From assembly GCA_022575985.1 (NCBI GenBank), contig JAKSXM010000007.1:50436501-50500500 (forward strand): DNA of 64,000 nt, written 5' to 3'. The translations under genes and the position numbers were made by a program. The stretch is from Anagrus nilaparvatae. Its lineage: Eukaryota > Arthropoda > Insecta > Hymenoptera > Mymaridae. Under the pieces are notes generated by a model, which was not told the origin of the DNA, made no database searches, and saw nothing but the letters and a program-made list of their open reading frames with translations. Shown here one piece after another: positions 46,380-59,586 of this stretch; positions within the stretch are counted from its first letter, which is position 1; the number at the start of each line of letters is the position of its first letter.

Positions 46380-47940
46380 TGACTTAAAAATTTGAATATG
46401 AAATAATATAGACATTGGCAGTCCTAAGAATAATAAAAAAAACAAAAATTTAAAAAATTTAACTGTATAGTAAAATTCATATTGTCTGTTTACAATATGA
46501 AATAACTACAATAATTTCAATCTGTATTTCTGGCTATTTTATATATGAAAAATTAAAAAAATTTCACTATGTAATAATATAGATATAGGCAGTCCTAAGA
46601 ATGAAAAAAAAAATAAAAATATTTAACTGTATAGTAAAATTCATATTGGTGGTTTACAATATGAAAAAACTAAAAAATTTACCATGTATATTGTTGGCTA
46701 TTTATATATGAAAAAACTCAAAAAATTTCACTATGAAATAAGATAGTTATCGGCAGTCCTAAGAATAAAAAAAACAAAAATTTTAAAAATTTAATTGTAT
46801 AGTAAAGTTCATATTGGCTGTTTACGATATGAAAATACTACAAAAATTTACTCGCATGGAAAAAAATGAGGTATTACATCCAAATTAAAAAAAAAAAAAA
46901 GTACCTGGAGATTTTTTGGTGAAAAAAATTTTATAAAAAAAATAGGTCTTAATGTCATACTTGTTGTGAAATATCACCGGTGACAGTGCTACATACATAC
47001 ATACATACACTCACACACACACATGCATACTTTTTTTTAAAACTGGTTTTTTAGCATCCTGAGGTCTCAAAACGTGCGTATATGTCAAAAAATCAGAAAT
47101 AAACATTTTACCTAAAACAATGGGTCCTCTATGAGGAACCAAAATTATAAATATTTCACTCTAGAGTAAAATTAATATTGATTCTCTGCAATATAAAAAA
47201 CAGCAAAAATTTCAATCTATATTGTTAATTGTTTTATATAGGAAAAAACTCAAAAATTACACCATATATAGAGTACAATGGATATCGGCTGTCCTATTTA
47301 TGAAAACATTATAAAAATTATAAAAGTTTATAAAAAATATTATAAAAGTTTCATTCGATAGTAAAATTCATATTGATTGTCTACAATATGAAAAAACTGA
47401 AAAAATTTCAATCTATATTGTTGACCTTTTTAATATATGAAAAATCCCAAAAAATTTCACTATAGAGTAAAATAGATATCTTCTGTCCTATTTATGAACA
47501 AAAAAAAATCATAAATATTTCACTGTAGAGTAAAATTCATATTGATTGCCTACAATATAAAAAAACAGCAAAAATTTCAATCTATATTGTTTTATTATAT
47601 GGAAAACACCAAAAATTTTACCATAGAGTAAAATGGATATCGGCTATACTATTTATGAAAAAACATAAAATATAAAAATTTCACTCAATAGTAAAATTTA
47701 TATTGGCTGTCTACATTATGAAAAAAATTCAAAATTTTCAATCTATATTGTTGGCTGTTTTATTTATGAAACAGCTAAAAAAATTTCACCATAGAGTGAA
47801 ATGGATATCGCCTGTCCTATTTATGAACAATAAAAAATTATGAAAATTTCATTCTATAGTCATATTCATATTGATTGTCTACAATATCAGTTGTGATGTG
47901 TATGAAAATTGAAAATATTCAAATATTCATTGTCTACAGT
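46380..47940 (+). repeat. Second tandem array, ~160-171 bp period
   Basis: About eight units with ATATCGGC(A/T)GTCCT, TATTTATGAAAA, AAATTTCACT.TATAGTAAAA, TTCATATTG.TTGTCTACAA and TTTCAATCTATATTGTTG. GTCCT landmarks at 46421, 46592 and 46756, and later 47485 and 47814, give spacings of ~160-171 bp. One inverted partial unit (AGGACAGCTGATATCCATT, 37232-37250) lies at the left edge of the first satellite. The array is interrupted by 46858-47160. Confidence 0.8.
46858..47160. mobile_element. Microsatellite-bearing repeat element (copy 2)
   Basis: This is the inverse of the element at 13.4-14.1 kb: ATGAGGTATTACATCC, GAAATATCACCGGTGAC, (CATA)n/(CA)n at 46988-47025, CCTGAGGTCTCAAAACGTGC and GGGTCCTCTATGAGGAACC. 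It splits a unit of the second array. Confidence 0.65.
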
Positions 47941-47949
47941 ATGAAAAAA

Positions 47950-50900
47950 ACTACAAATTTTGTTAAAAAAACTGCATATTACTATATTTTATTATTATTT
48001 ATTATCAATAATTATTTATGTTATAAAATATACCTCATTAGTTATAAATATTTATAAATAATCATGTAACTTTTTCTTAATATGAATTATAAAATTTTTT
48101 TGTTAATTTTAGAAGTATAAAATTAATTATGTTCTCATTCATTTTTAAATAAAATTAAATTGCATTTTAATCATGTATGATTAAATTTATTATAATTAAC
48201 TACATATGATTAAAATATAAAAAAATTAATGCACAAGAGTTTTTATTTGGTTAAGCCGAGCATCGCGAGGCCAATCAGCTAGTAATATATTAAAAATACA
48301 AATAATAAATTAAAATTTATTGAAATTTCTCAATTAATATTATATAAATATAGAAAATTATAATTTATGCAACGAATTAAATAAGTACATAAATTTAATT
48401 TTAAAATCTCGTATATAAATTATATGATTTATAGAAACTATAATACACAGGAATGATATTTCTCATTATGTGATTATATGTATTTTACCTAGAAATGAAA
48501 CCAAAATTTTCCTACTGGATAAATATATTTCATCATCAACATTAACGACATTTAGAGTATACGTGTATTAGTGTATAGAAAATGAGAATAAATTTAATAT
48601 CTAAAATAACGTTTTTGACCTCTTCTATCTTTATTCACATGTTCATAGTTTAGGTAACAATATCATTCACGTTGTAATGTGTATATCAATCTATATGTAG
48701 AGTATTTATAATCTATACAAGTACAACCATTTTTATTATACAGAATATATTAGAAAACTAGTATGAGCTTTTACATTTAGAATAAAACTATTTGCTTAAT
48801 TATACATATTGTACATCCATCAGTATTTTGGTAGTTATTTTTAAAAAATTTCTTGGATTTTTGGTAACCAAATAAAATTATGGGCCAATTATTTAAATTT
48901 TAACGCATGCAAACACTTCTAATTACTGAAATCAAATATGTTAGCTGTTATGCAGAAAATTTTTGGTCCTTGCATTGAAAATATTAGTTAAGTTTAAATA
49001 ACTTGATTACCTGGTACTAAAACAGAATCTGAATAAGCTTAAATTTAAAAGAATTTATTTTTTACCAGAACAGTACCTAAATAAGTAATAAATCAAAAAA
49101 TCAAAAATTAATTTTTTAAAGATTTTTATGCCTTTTTAAAAATTTTAGTTGAAAATCTATACTGATAAATATTTAATTTTCAGTGCATCGATTCCCATTT
49201 AGGATTGGAAATAGAGTGCAGAGTGCTGTAGTAAGTGATGATTTTAGTTTTTATTACTAAAATCGCTCTATGAAAGAAATTAACCCTGAAGAGGCCATGT
49301 AAATAAAAAAATTCAATACAATTATGCGTAAAATCAGCATCAGTTTTAAAGTTTTAAAAAAAGTTTATAAACAAATGTAGAAAAAAAATGAAATAATTAT
49401 TTTTAATAAGTGAAAAATTCAGAAACATTAATTAATTTTTAAAATAACCAAACACAATACAGGTAATATACAAAAAATTAGTAAATATAACCAAAATTAC
49501 GACTTTTTTTACTAAATTAGATTTTATGGAGCATATTTTTTCTAGATAACAAGGACATTAGAATTGAATCAATTAATTTATCAAAATTTTTCTCTGAAGT
49601 GATTTTATGGATCTTACTTGAGCAGAATCTTAATAGATTTACAGTTATAATTAATTATTTTTACTCCTTAGAGCCCCTAGGAGCTAATAAAATAACTAAT
49701 AAAATTTACTAATAAAATTTGTTTACATTACTAAAACTTCAATTTTTTTAATATACTAATCTTTGGGTTATATATTACCAATATTTTTTAATCTCTGTTT
49801 ACTAATATCCTTGAGGTTAATTTTTCTATACTTTTTTTGCGTTTGATTATCTTAAAAATTTCTTTAGTCTTTTTACTTAAATACTTAACAGCTAACTTTT
49901 AGCTAAACTTAGAGAAAAGTTGTTGGTTAGAATACTAAAAACTTACTTTATCGCAAAATTTTAAAATTTAAAGATTTACTTAAAAAATTTTTTTAGTTAT
50001 TAACACAAAAAAAAATTAATTTTTTTGTTTTAATTTTTTATAGATAACATTTAATTTAAAAATATATTCACGTAATCTGCATGCATACAAATAAATATGT
50101 AAAATAATAATTGCCTTGGGTAAATTGAAGGGATATATATATTTTTTTGGTCATATTTACACCTAAAATAAATAGTATTTTTACTTTATCAAAAATTCAT
50201 TTTCAAAATGCATTCAATATTTGTTTGAACTTTTTATATTTTTTAGCTTTTAATAAATTTTTCAAAAAAAACAAACATAGGTCAATGCATACACATATAG
50301 TCTATTATTTACAAACAAACACATGCAATCTTTTATCATAACTGTAATTCATTTATAACTATAAAAAAAACTTCAATCTCTCTCTTTACATAAAATCCCT
50401 AGGTATATATATATTTGTAATTGGTTTAATACAGCAAGCGTTTGAGCTTTTATAAATACATAAATTCTTGTGTCAAAATTCAAAAGTTTCAAAAACAAAT
50501 ATAAAAAAAAAGTGCAATTTAAACCACGTGTATATTACATATGAATTAAAATAACACGAAAGAGAATCAAAGAGCCAATCAATTTTAGTAACTTCAAATA
50601 AATATACATATAAAAACAAGCTTTTAAATATATATATATGTGCATCAGTTAATTTACAAAATTTAAAAAAAAATGGTCACTCGACAGCACGTTGATATTT
50701 TATAGAAAATAACGTTATCCATTTACATTGACAAAGTTTTATATATAAATAAAAATAACCGCAAGCTAAAATGCACTCTTCTGTAAGTGAATTTAAAATG
50801 ATTATTTTAAAAGGGTGTTACAATAGAAATTGCATTTTTGATATATATAAAGTTAATATTGGAGGGAGCGCGAGTTTGTAAAATACCATAGATTGTTTAT

Positions 50901-51343
50901 GCGGTATTACATGAAACCGAGGAGCTTTTTGACCATATACACCCTGAGGATTTTCCTCTTTTTAAAATACCATAACACTGTTAACACTAAAACGATAATT
51001 TTCAATCCGCATATATATATTTAGAGGGCTTATGTAGTTCATCATTCGAATATTATAATTCTCTTCGATTTACTAGATTGTAATAAAAGCACATACTGTG
51101 ACTTGTTATATCATCCATGTATAGAGAGAAAATGAAATACGAATATAATAGTCATCGTCATTAAACAAAGAGTTTATATTATATATGGTAGCGTCATCAG
51201 GGTGCATCATGATTGCTATAAAGCAATATCTTTGATTCATTGGTATCATCATTTGGATATAGTATAAGCTTATGTAAAGACGATTGCACCTGTGGTGTGG
51301 TTATATTACATTCATTTATGATATATATGCTATAAAATATATT

Positions 51344-51374
<31 letters not shown>

Positions 51375-52223
51375 CCTTGTTGTTAATTAAAGAGGATTTT
51401 CAATATATACGTGTATTGTATGAGTGTGGATAAAAAATATTTATATTGAGAGAGAAATTGTCATATAATGTCATATTTATTTGAAAATTCTCGAATATTA
51501 AAATTCACTATATTTTGCATTTTATAAAATTTATACAATAGAAAATATGAATGTTGAAAAGTTAAATCATGTTGAAAATAACGTTTGGAATTTTTAGCTT
51601 TATATATATATTTTCTGATAATAATGAAAAACATCATATGGTATTTCAAATATTTTTACATTTTTATTATTATTATTATTATATGCTGTTAGTATTATTA
51701 AAAATAATAATAAAATTAGCAAAATTTTTTAATAAATGTATAACAGTAATATTATATATTTTATTTTATTTATTATTATTAATATAAATTTAAATTATGC
51801 AATAACGAATTATTATATTTTTAATAATGAATTTTTGTTTTTTTTAATAATTTAGATCTTGATATTATATGGACATGAAGCATTTTCATTCTTTTTTTTA
51901 AATATATTAATCAGTTCAAATACACAGAAAATTCTAGGTATTAGTAGTTATTCATAATAAAAGTCAATTTAGCTCAATTACTTTGAATACTATTTTACCT
52001 TATCTCTTTAGTAAATTATTTTTGATTTTACTTTTTTTGGAGCTATTTTTGTGCAGTTTTTCTTTGAAAGCTAATTTTGCATGTCTTCGTTTGGGTAATT
52101 TTTACACCACTTCTTTAAAGGCCATTTTCGTAGAATCTACAACAGTAAAAAGAGTAATTTAAAAGAAACAAAATATCTGGTATCTGGACAGATTGTGACT
52201 AGAATATATGCTCACCGGTTGCC
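47950..52223. other. Long AT-rich spacer with microsatellites
   Basis: (AT)n at about 51348-51375 and (TTA)n near 51665. A GC-richer patch around 48257-48290 (AAGCCGAGCATCGCGAGGCC) is unassigned. No coding or element structure supported. Confidence 0.45.
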
Positions 52224-52554
52224 ATACTGTAAAAAGTAACTTTCTTAGATTTACAAAAATAATAGAATTTTTTCGAAAAATTAGTAAATTTTCAAAAAAT
52301 TTTGTAAATATTCGATAAAAATCGTAAATTTACTAAATTTAGTATATTATCAAAAAATTCGAGAATTCTTTTTCAATTTTTTTTTTGTGAATTTACGAAA
52401 AAAGTTGTAAATTCACATCTATTTTTCGTAAATTTACAACTATTTTTTAAAAATTTTCGAAAAAAATTGTAAATTATCAATTTTTCTTGCGAATTCACAA
52501 AAAAAAAATCGAGAGTACTCGAATTTTTTGTTAATATACTAACTTTTTACAGTG
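52224..52554. mobile_element. CACTGTAAAAAGT fold-back MITE, complete copy
   Basis: Left end ATACTGTAAAAAGTAACTTT, right end AACTTTTTACAGTG. The interior is nearly self-complementary, with AAATTTACTAAATTTAGT and GAATTCACAAAAAAAAAATC blocks. About 330 bp. Relative of 14310-14665. Confidence 0.75.
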
Positions 52555-52556
52555 CA

Positions 52557-52812
52557 GATACACAGGAAAAAAATATGGTTGCTGTTATAAAATTCCGTTT
52601 GTGGCAGCCGGAATTTTTTTAAACATGGAACATGTTTATAAGCAGGGGGGTATTGCAAGCATGTCATTTGGTGGGGGGAGTTAATTGCGCTATATTTGGG
52701 ATATCAAATAAACTATTTTAGAGTGGCGTGGGGATCAATTGGATTTAGACGAGATTTAGAATAATTTTAATGCAGGGACTTACAACAATTTTAGTTTAGG
52801 GACTTCCCACAT
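52557..52812. mobile_element. MITE fragment followed by partial CATGGAACATG copy
   Basis: 52557-52620 matches the CCGCTTG family (ACACAGGAAAAAAATATGG, then GGCAGCCGGAATTTTTTT). 52624 starts ACATGGAACATGTTTATAAG, followed by GGGGGG and ~22 bp GGGACTTA units to about 52810. The right terminus is missing. Confidence 0.5.
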
Positions 52813-54839
52813 AATAACGGTGCCCGTATTTTAAATGAGTAAAACTCATGTTTTTAAAATTTTCTTTACATTTTAAGATATTTGTATTCAATTTAAAAAC
52901 GACAAACAATTTTTCGAGAAATTTTACTTAAATTTCCGATATTGAAAGTCAGATAATTTTTATTCAGTGAAAGAAAATCTGATACTAAAAATTATAGCCC
53001 AAATTGGCCTAGACCCCAAAAATTCTGTTGCTTTTACATTAAAAATGTTACCATGATACTTAGAAATTTTTGTATCACCAGACTTTATTTTTACTTTTTA
53101 TTTTATTTTTATTTTTTGAATTTCATTAATATATTGCCTGTTACATGTACAATTAATTTTGTTGCATGCATAGATACCTTTGTATTTAAATTAATTTAAA
53201 AAAATTTGTGTGCTTCAAATCATCCAATCCTCTATTTTCGAAAAACGTCTATAAAATCAAAACCCTATGCACATGGTACTTTGAAATATAAGAATCTAAC
53301 GAATTTTCACATGTAATAATAATATGCACCAAAATTGATTTTATCAAAAAATTTAAAACCATCACGCTCCCTATACATAAAAAAACATCCCTTAAAAACC
53401 TACTACCATATAATAATATTTAAAATAATAACTCGAAAATTAAAATAACGTGTCAAAAATCATTCGAGTATTAAAAAAAAGTAACAATAAAAATGCAACC
53501 ACATATAATTTTACGACACGTGTATTATACACATAAACATTAATGCATTTTATAATTGAAAACGAAGAAGAAAGCTATAGTTAATATATCTATAGAATAA
53601 AAATGACTGATGACAACTGCATCAATTATAATAGTACAAGTTATGCATACTCTCCCTTGTTGTCCAGTAAATAGACTCTCTTATAAAACTGCATAAAAGT
53701 TACAGAGCAAGTGCTGATGCGTTGTGTGATTTTATGCGTATAAAATATAGATAAAAAGGGATAAATAAAACTTGTGTATATTTTTTTTAAAAAAAAGGTG
53801 GAAAAAAAACCAGTGCATTTATAATCATAATACAAAGATGTGTAATAAGAACATAGTGCATTTTGTAATCTAACATCTATATATGTACTGAATTGTAATA
53901 AGTTATTGTCGTTATATATAATATATATATAGACTTTATAAGGGTACTTTAAATATGATATTACATTTTATGTAGTTATTCTTGTTTTATAATAGTTTTT
54001 TTTTTTGTCACCCTTTATACAATTTTTCTACTAAATAAAACCACTGAATCTACCACCTCACCCTATTATATTAATCTCAATTTAAAAATGCACTTAAAAA
54101 TATCTTTACATATGGATATTTTCTTTTTTTTTCCTTCTTATTTCTCTATTATGCATTATAATTGCAATAAGGCTGGATCAACTTGTATGAATGGTCAGTT
54201 TTACGGTTATATACACAATTAAAGTAATTCATATATGTGTATAATATTAAACTTCCTGTGAAATACAGGTAATAATAAGTCTTTTTTTTTTTATTTTTTA
54301 TACGTTTCATTACCCTTATTTTTTATTTGATATATGAGAATTGTGGGAGCTACTGAAATACATCAAGTTTTATGCATATATTTATTTTTCATTTATTTTT
54401 TATGTTTAATTGTAAGAAAATTTACAAGAAAATAAAAATAATTGTTGGGTACTTATCGAGGGCTTAGTATTTTTCTCATAATAGATAATGTTGTTAATTA
54501 ATTGAGGGGGCAGAGCTTTTGTACTTTTGTAGATTTTTAAATAAGAAAAAAATTTTTAAAGGAGTTTTTGACTAGGTAGGAGTTGAAACTAATTCTATAA
54601 TTGAAAATAGTATTTTAGTGAAATAAGTACTTTAGCAATTTAGAACCTTACAAATAGATCGTCAGAGTTTTATAATCAAAATAAATAACAAAAACTCTTG
54701 AATTTTTCGTGGATATTGATATTTTTATTATATCTCATTCAATTTTTAAGTAAGGTTTAGTCGAAATATTTTTTTTAATTTACTGCGATGCATGCAAAAA
54801 TAAAAAAAAACAATTTCTGGTTAATTCGCTTTTAAATTC
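52813..54839. other. AT-rich spacer, no gene seen
   Basis: Several Ile/Tyr/Phe-rich short frames, none with a recognisable domain. No termini found. Confidence 0.4.
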
Positions 54840-54841
54840 TA

Positions 54842-55155
54842 CACTGAAAAAAAAATCCGCTTGCCGCAAGCGGAATTATTCCGCTTGCGGCTAGCGGAAT
54901 TCCGCTTGTGGCTAGCGGAATTTTTTTTTCTTTGCAAACAATTGCAAATGACTTGAAACGTAAAGAAAATTAAAAAAAAAACATTTTTTCTTTTCTTTTT
55001 CCAAAATTTTCTCAAATCTCGTTATACCGAAATACGCATATCCCAAGTAAGCGGGAAAAAATTTTTTTTTTAATTTTCTTTACGTTTCAAGTCATTTGCA
55101 ATCGTTTGACGAGAAAAAAAATTCCGCTTGCTACAAGCGGATTTTTTTTTCAGTG
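54842..55155. mobile_element. CCGCTTG-family MITE, complete copy with TA duplication
   Basis: CACTGAAAAAAAAATCCGCT at the left and its complement AGCGGATTTTTTTTTCAGTG at the right, flanked by TA (54840-54841 and 55156-55157). Subterminal CCGCTTGCGGCTAGCGGAA is repeated on the left side. Both sides carry TGCAAATGACTTGAAACG or its inverse. 314 bp, non-coding, Tc1/mariner-like. It is the reference copy for fragments at 10.3, 13.4, 17.9, 26.0 and 52.6 kb. Confidence 0.85.
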
Positions 55156-55157
55156 TA

Positions 55158-55579
55158 GTTTTACTTAATTATTTCAAAGGGGCATCTCTTAAATTGTTCA
55201 ACTTTAAAAACAGTGCAAACTGGTAAATTTTTTATTTTATAAGACATACTTTAGAAATATTTTTAATTATCAACTAAAATATTTTAATTAAATAATTTGA
55301 ATTAATTTTTACGAGTTAAAACTAATGATTTATTTGATTTTTAGCTGTTACATGTCCTCGTACATGACAGTCTTTTTAAGAAAAAGCTCAAATTAATAAT
55401 TCTTAAAAAATTGTAAGTTATCCTGTATATTTTGTTTATTTTTTATGCATGTATCATTTACTAAAAGGTGCTGATACAAGCTATAGGCATTTTAGACTGC
55501 AGCCTACTCTTATTATATCTAGGTATTGAACTTTTTTTGCTTAAATATTTATATAATAAAATAAATTTTAAATTGTTAT
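55158..55579. other. Spacer, nothing seen
   Basis: AT-rich sequence between two DNA transposons; no features. Confidence 0.4.
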
Positions 55580-55583
55580 TTAA

Positions 55584-56310
55584 GGCGGGTACATTCTCCC
55601 AGTTTTGAGTAAAAATAACGTAATTTTTCATATAAATTTTCTCAAAAACTATATTGCATAATAAAAAGATTTTTTTACAGCTATTTTATACACTCATAAT
55701 GAACACAAAAAATAATTTATTTTTTATTTTTTCTTTTTTTACATATTAATAGATGGCGCTGAAGTTGGTGTCTAAAAAAAAAGTTCCAAATTGGCCCACA
55801 TCATAACTCGGTTTAGAATCGTCTAAAATAAAAAAAAATAAAACACCATAAAGTACATGAGTTTTTGGTGGCACTCCTCTAGGATATATGAAAAATATTG
55901 AAAATTAAAAAATTTATGAAGGTAAATAGAAAAAAGTCGAAATTTGACCGTATTTTTAGCCTGAAAACGGAGCCTACAGACCAAAATAATCTTCCGATTA
56001 GGTTTATCCTAGAGGAACGCCTTTAGAATTTTATAATAAATCGATTAAAAAAAAAAAATTGAAATCGGACCAATAGTTTTTTTGTTATCGTGTGGGCCAT
56101 TTTCAAAGAGTTCGTTTTGAGAAAAACGCGTTTAAAGTTTCGGATTTTGTATTCTTCCATACTAATAATTTTACTTTTAGGCGCTGTAGTTTCTTTATTA
56201 TTTGCTGGATTCATTTAAAATTTTTTTTCCATATTCTTGAATACTTTTTGAACACAAATCAATTAAAAAAAAAAATCGATTTTTAATTTCAAAACTGGGA
56301 GAATGTACCC
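55584..56310. mobile_element. 727-bp TTAA-flanked element with 22-bp TIRs
   Basis: GGGTACATTCTCCCAGTTTT at 55587 and its perfect complement ending at 56310. TTAA lies on both sides (55580-55583 and 56311-56314); the left end has three extra bases (GGC) before the TIR. The interior has no transposase. The short frames at 56023-56286 overlap on opposite strands and are not called. piggyBac-type insertion by target site. Confidence 0.8.
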
Positions 56311-56314
56311 TTAA

Positions 56315-56935
56315 TAAAACAATGAGCATTCACCAACTATTGAGAAATACTCTCGGAAATACTTAATTTTCGCATCGATTTTTGCTGCATTGAATCTCTC
56401 ACAAACTTTGGCTTCATTTAAAACAAAAAACCTTTTATACAATCCCAGTCTATACTTTCCTGTTTGCAAACCTCTTTCATAATATGACCTTTTTATTAAT
56501 TGATTTTTTTGAAAAGATTGTCATGTAATATCAAAACCTCAAAAATCAAAAACAAAGCAAAAACTACATTTTTACCAACATTTTTAACTCATAAAAACAA
56601 ATTCAAATTATTGATTCCTTAATTTACAAATTATCAATTGTAAAAATTTACTAAAAAAAAATATTTTAATTTCGAAATAGTTAAAAACTATATAATTTTA
56701 TTTTCAAGGAAATCAGATTGTTTCGGATTGTTTTCACATTTAAAATTTAAAGTTATATAAGTTTTTTTCTCACAAGTGAAATGTATTTCTGATATTATAA
56801 ATAAGCAATTAATGATACTGTCGAAAAAAATATATACTTAAATTTTCATTATAATACTATAAACTATAAAATATAATAAAAGTGATTGCTTCTTTTAAGT
56901 TTTTTTACGCTTCTTATTGTGTATTCGAGTTCTTC
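56315..56935. other. Spacer, nothing recognised
   Basis: AT-rich; no coding or repeat structure that I can support. Confidence 0.35.
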
Positions 56936-58003
56936 TTAGCTGATCGTTTTTTGATGAACTTGTGTAATTGTTGTGAGTAATATCAATTTCACATAAATTT
57001 GGTTTTTATCCTTACATTGAATATATGAGAGTGTAATTGCTTTCTCAACAAGATTATAAACCATAGCAAATTTTTTATCTCTGGGTTGATTTGATTTAAA
57101 ATTTAGTATTGGACCCGAATAAGTTGGTTTAAGATACCAATTTTAATTATCAAATTGATACATATTTCTGAGGTAGAATTTACTTATTTTTTGGGAATAT
57201 ATAGTAAGATATCATCAACATATCTATAATAAAAAAGGGAAGATAAATCTAATTTAGCTAAACATTCTGTTTCTTGCAAGTCCATAACTAAAACGGTGAA
57301 TATGGGTGAAATAGGTAAACCCTTGGGAGACCCTAAATTTGCTGATAAATTTGACCATTTAATATGAAATAATATTATATTACGATCCATGACCAGAAAA
57401 ATAAAGAATGGCCGAGTAAAGGTCTAGGGTCGTATACGATTTTTCTGCATCAATGGCGAGAAAACACGTCTTTGCCGCACGCACAGCGGCCGGGAAATAC
57501 GTGCTTTCTTGCCGCTGACCAGAAATAGTACATTTTTAACCAAAGGAGTACATTTTTAAAAATAGTACATTTTTAAACTGCGATCTGGGGTATTTTTTTT
57601 TTTGTAATGGACAAAACGAAATTTTTCTTTCTCAGTGGGGTGAAAACGCGTTTTTTTCGATCTCGTTGCGGGGCGAAAAAAGTGTTTTCGGCCCGCTAGG
57701 AATAAAATGTTATTTAATATAAATTTAACTGATTCTATTACTGAATCAAAGGCCAATGGGCATCGTCTATATTTTTTTTTAACAGATAATAAAAGCTCAG
57801 CTTTATTATTGTAATCAGATTTATACATAAGGAGAGAAGTACTACTTATATAAGCTTAATGCTTAACTGTAGTTAATCTACAGTTTGTTCAGTATTATTT
57901 TTTAAGAAACTTTTTGTGTCGATGAGTTTATTTTCAAATATTTTATTATCAATACTTATATGTTTTTTACTTTTAATTAGGTTAGTTAGTTTAGTTGTTA
58001 ATT
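56936..58003 (-). pseudogene. Penelope-like element reverse transcriptase, broken
   Basis: Minus-strand fragments in order. 57873-58003 reads TTKLTNLIKSKKHISIDNK and ...LIDTKSFLKNN. 57705-57828 reads KSDYNNKAELLLSVKKKY and ...VIESVKFILNNILF, typical of the region before RT motif B in Penelope elements. 57184-57390 reads LGSPKGLPISPIF (family GTPMGSPLSPI) and FYYRYVDDILLY, with the catalytic YVDD. After a frameshift, 56936-57142 reads NWYLKPTYSGPILNFKSNQP and VYNLVEKAITLS, the thumb region. A ~310 bp foreign segment splits the RT. No GIY-YIG endonuclease is seen. The element is dead: stop codons, a frameshift and the insertion. Confidence 0.85.
57391..57704. mobile_element. Insertion inside the Penelope RT
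   Basis: GC-richer sequence with GGGTCGTATACGATTTTTCT, GGCGAGAAAACACG, GCCGCTGACCAGAAATAG and repeated TAGTACATTTTTAA lies exactly between FILNNILF and the next RT fragment. Part is related to 60510-60715. Exact ends and a target duplication are not resolved. Confidence 0.55.
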
Positions 58004-58427
58004 TTTACGGAATTCATTAATGCTGTTGTTAAGCATTGGAGGTCGGAGGGAGGGGTTCCGGAAATGCTACGGAGTCCTGAAAATTGGGACAAAGTAGCAG
58101 AGTACGCCAGGGTCCGAATTCACATTATATGTTTTACGTGTAATTTTATCATGTAAAACATATAATGTGAATTAGGTTCCAGGGACACCCTGTTGATGAA
58201 AAAAAGGAGGGATTTCTATCGTAGAGAATTCTGCCAGCTCTACGCAGGAGGAAGACATCGGCCAGTTGTCTAGGTTGCGCGTTCCAAACCAAAGTTATAC
58301 CTAAAAGGGAGTTTCGGTTTGGGACATAAAGCGAAGGGGAGTTTAAAGTATGCTTAGCTAGTAAGAATCTGGCACGAAGACGACAATTGCGCTCGTCAGC
58401 GAATTTTCTTGGGTGTACTGTGTACAA
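57995..58427. other. Higher-GC coding-like island, family unknown
   Basis: Two candidate frames on opposite strands. Plus 57995-58156 (53 codons) reads FTEFINAVVKHWRSEGG and MLRSPENWDKVAEYARVRI. Minus 58149-58427 (92 codons) reads CRLRARFLLAKHTLNSPS, LYVPNRNSLLGITLVWNA and QLADVFLLRRAGR. The LVWNA near basic residues recalls RLWNSLP ends of LINE ORFs, but weakly. Perfect 20-base inverted arms (58118-58137 and 58153-58172, GTAAAACATATAATGTG core) join the two parts. Base composition differs from the surroundings. Probably transposon-derived. Confidence 0.35.
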
Positions 58428-58429
58428 CT

Positions 58430-59555
58430 GGGCAGTTAGTTTTATTCGTTATTTAATAAAGTTAAGTTAATTGATTTCACTCGTAAATTACTATACTTTT
58501 AATAATTATGGACATAGTTTTGCAGAATTTCTGTCTGCTGGATAAAAATTATGTTATAATAAATTTTATTTGTTTAAAATTTGAAATTCACGTAAAAATA
58601 ATTATAGTTGCGAAAAATTTTTCGTATTATTACAATTTGGGTAATTAACTAATATTCATTCCTATTTATTCTGCATATCAAATGACAAATTTTAAAGCTG
58701 GGTATTCACCATCGAATTAAAACTTTTTTTATCTAAAATTTTTGAACAATGATTATGGTACACATTAAACTAATATTACTGGTGCATAACACACCCAAAT
58801 ACGTCCAAAATGTAAATTTTTAAATAATTTGAAAAAGTATAATTTTTTCAAAAAATTTTTTAAAATTGCTCATATATATTTTTTTAAATACATATCATAT
58901 ATAATACTTTAAAATTCATATATTTCCTAGTATCATTTTTTAATCATTTATGTCCATTAAACATCCATTGTATTTTATTTTTTAATATTCGTCATCATGA
59001 AAAAAAAAAATGTAAATAAAAACTCGACATTCGTATTAAAACTTTGAAAAATTTTCCTCTTTCATTTAGAAAATACATTTTTCCCCTTTATATATATATA
59101 TATATAATATCCCTAACATTTTATAATATACGAATATAGAGAAAATGTTGAAGCAAATCTATTAATTCCCTCGCGTCAAAGCTTTCTATTTTATTCTATA
59201 TATGCTAGAAAGATCATTGTTATATTATAATAATACTTCTCTATAATATATAAGAAGGTTTTTCCTAAGTTATAGTGAAAAATTTTCTATATCGTTTACT
59301 GCTTAGAAAAAAAAAAGCAAGTAAGTAATCCTACCCAAGAGACCAATCCCTACGCATATAGTGTATAAAATTCAAGAAGTAAAAGAAAAAAAAATAATAT
59401 AAAGTACAAGGCGTCAATGACGATTTGCAAATGCTTGAAGGACTTTTAAGATTTGCCTTCTCTTGTTTACTCTCTTAGGCCATTCGCGTGTTATTCTCAG
59501 AAAAACTCCCTCTCGCCACAAACATATAAATTTTTTTTTCCTTCTTTTTCACCGT

Positions 59556-59586
<31 letters not shown>

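Noticed and set aside
56023..56286. Opposed 63- and 64-codon frames inside the 727-bp TTAA element
   Set aside because: They overlap each other on opposite strands and lack any transposase motif; the element is non-autonomous.
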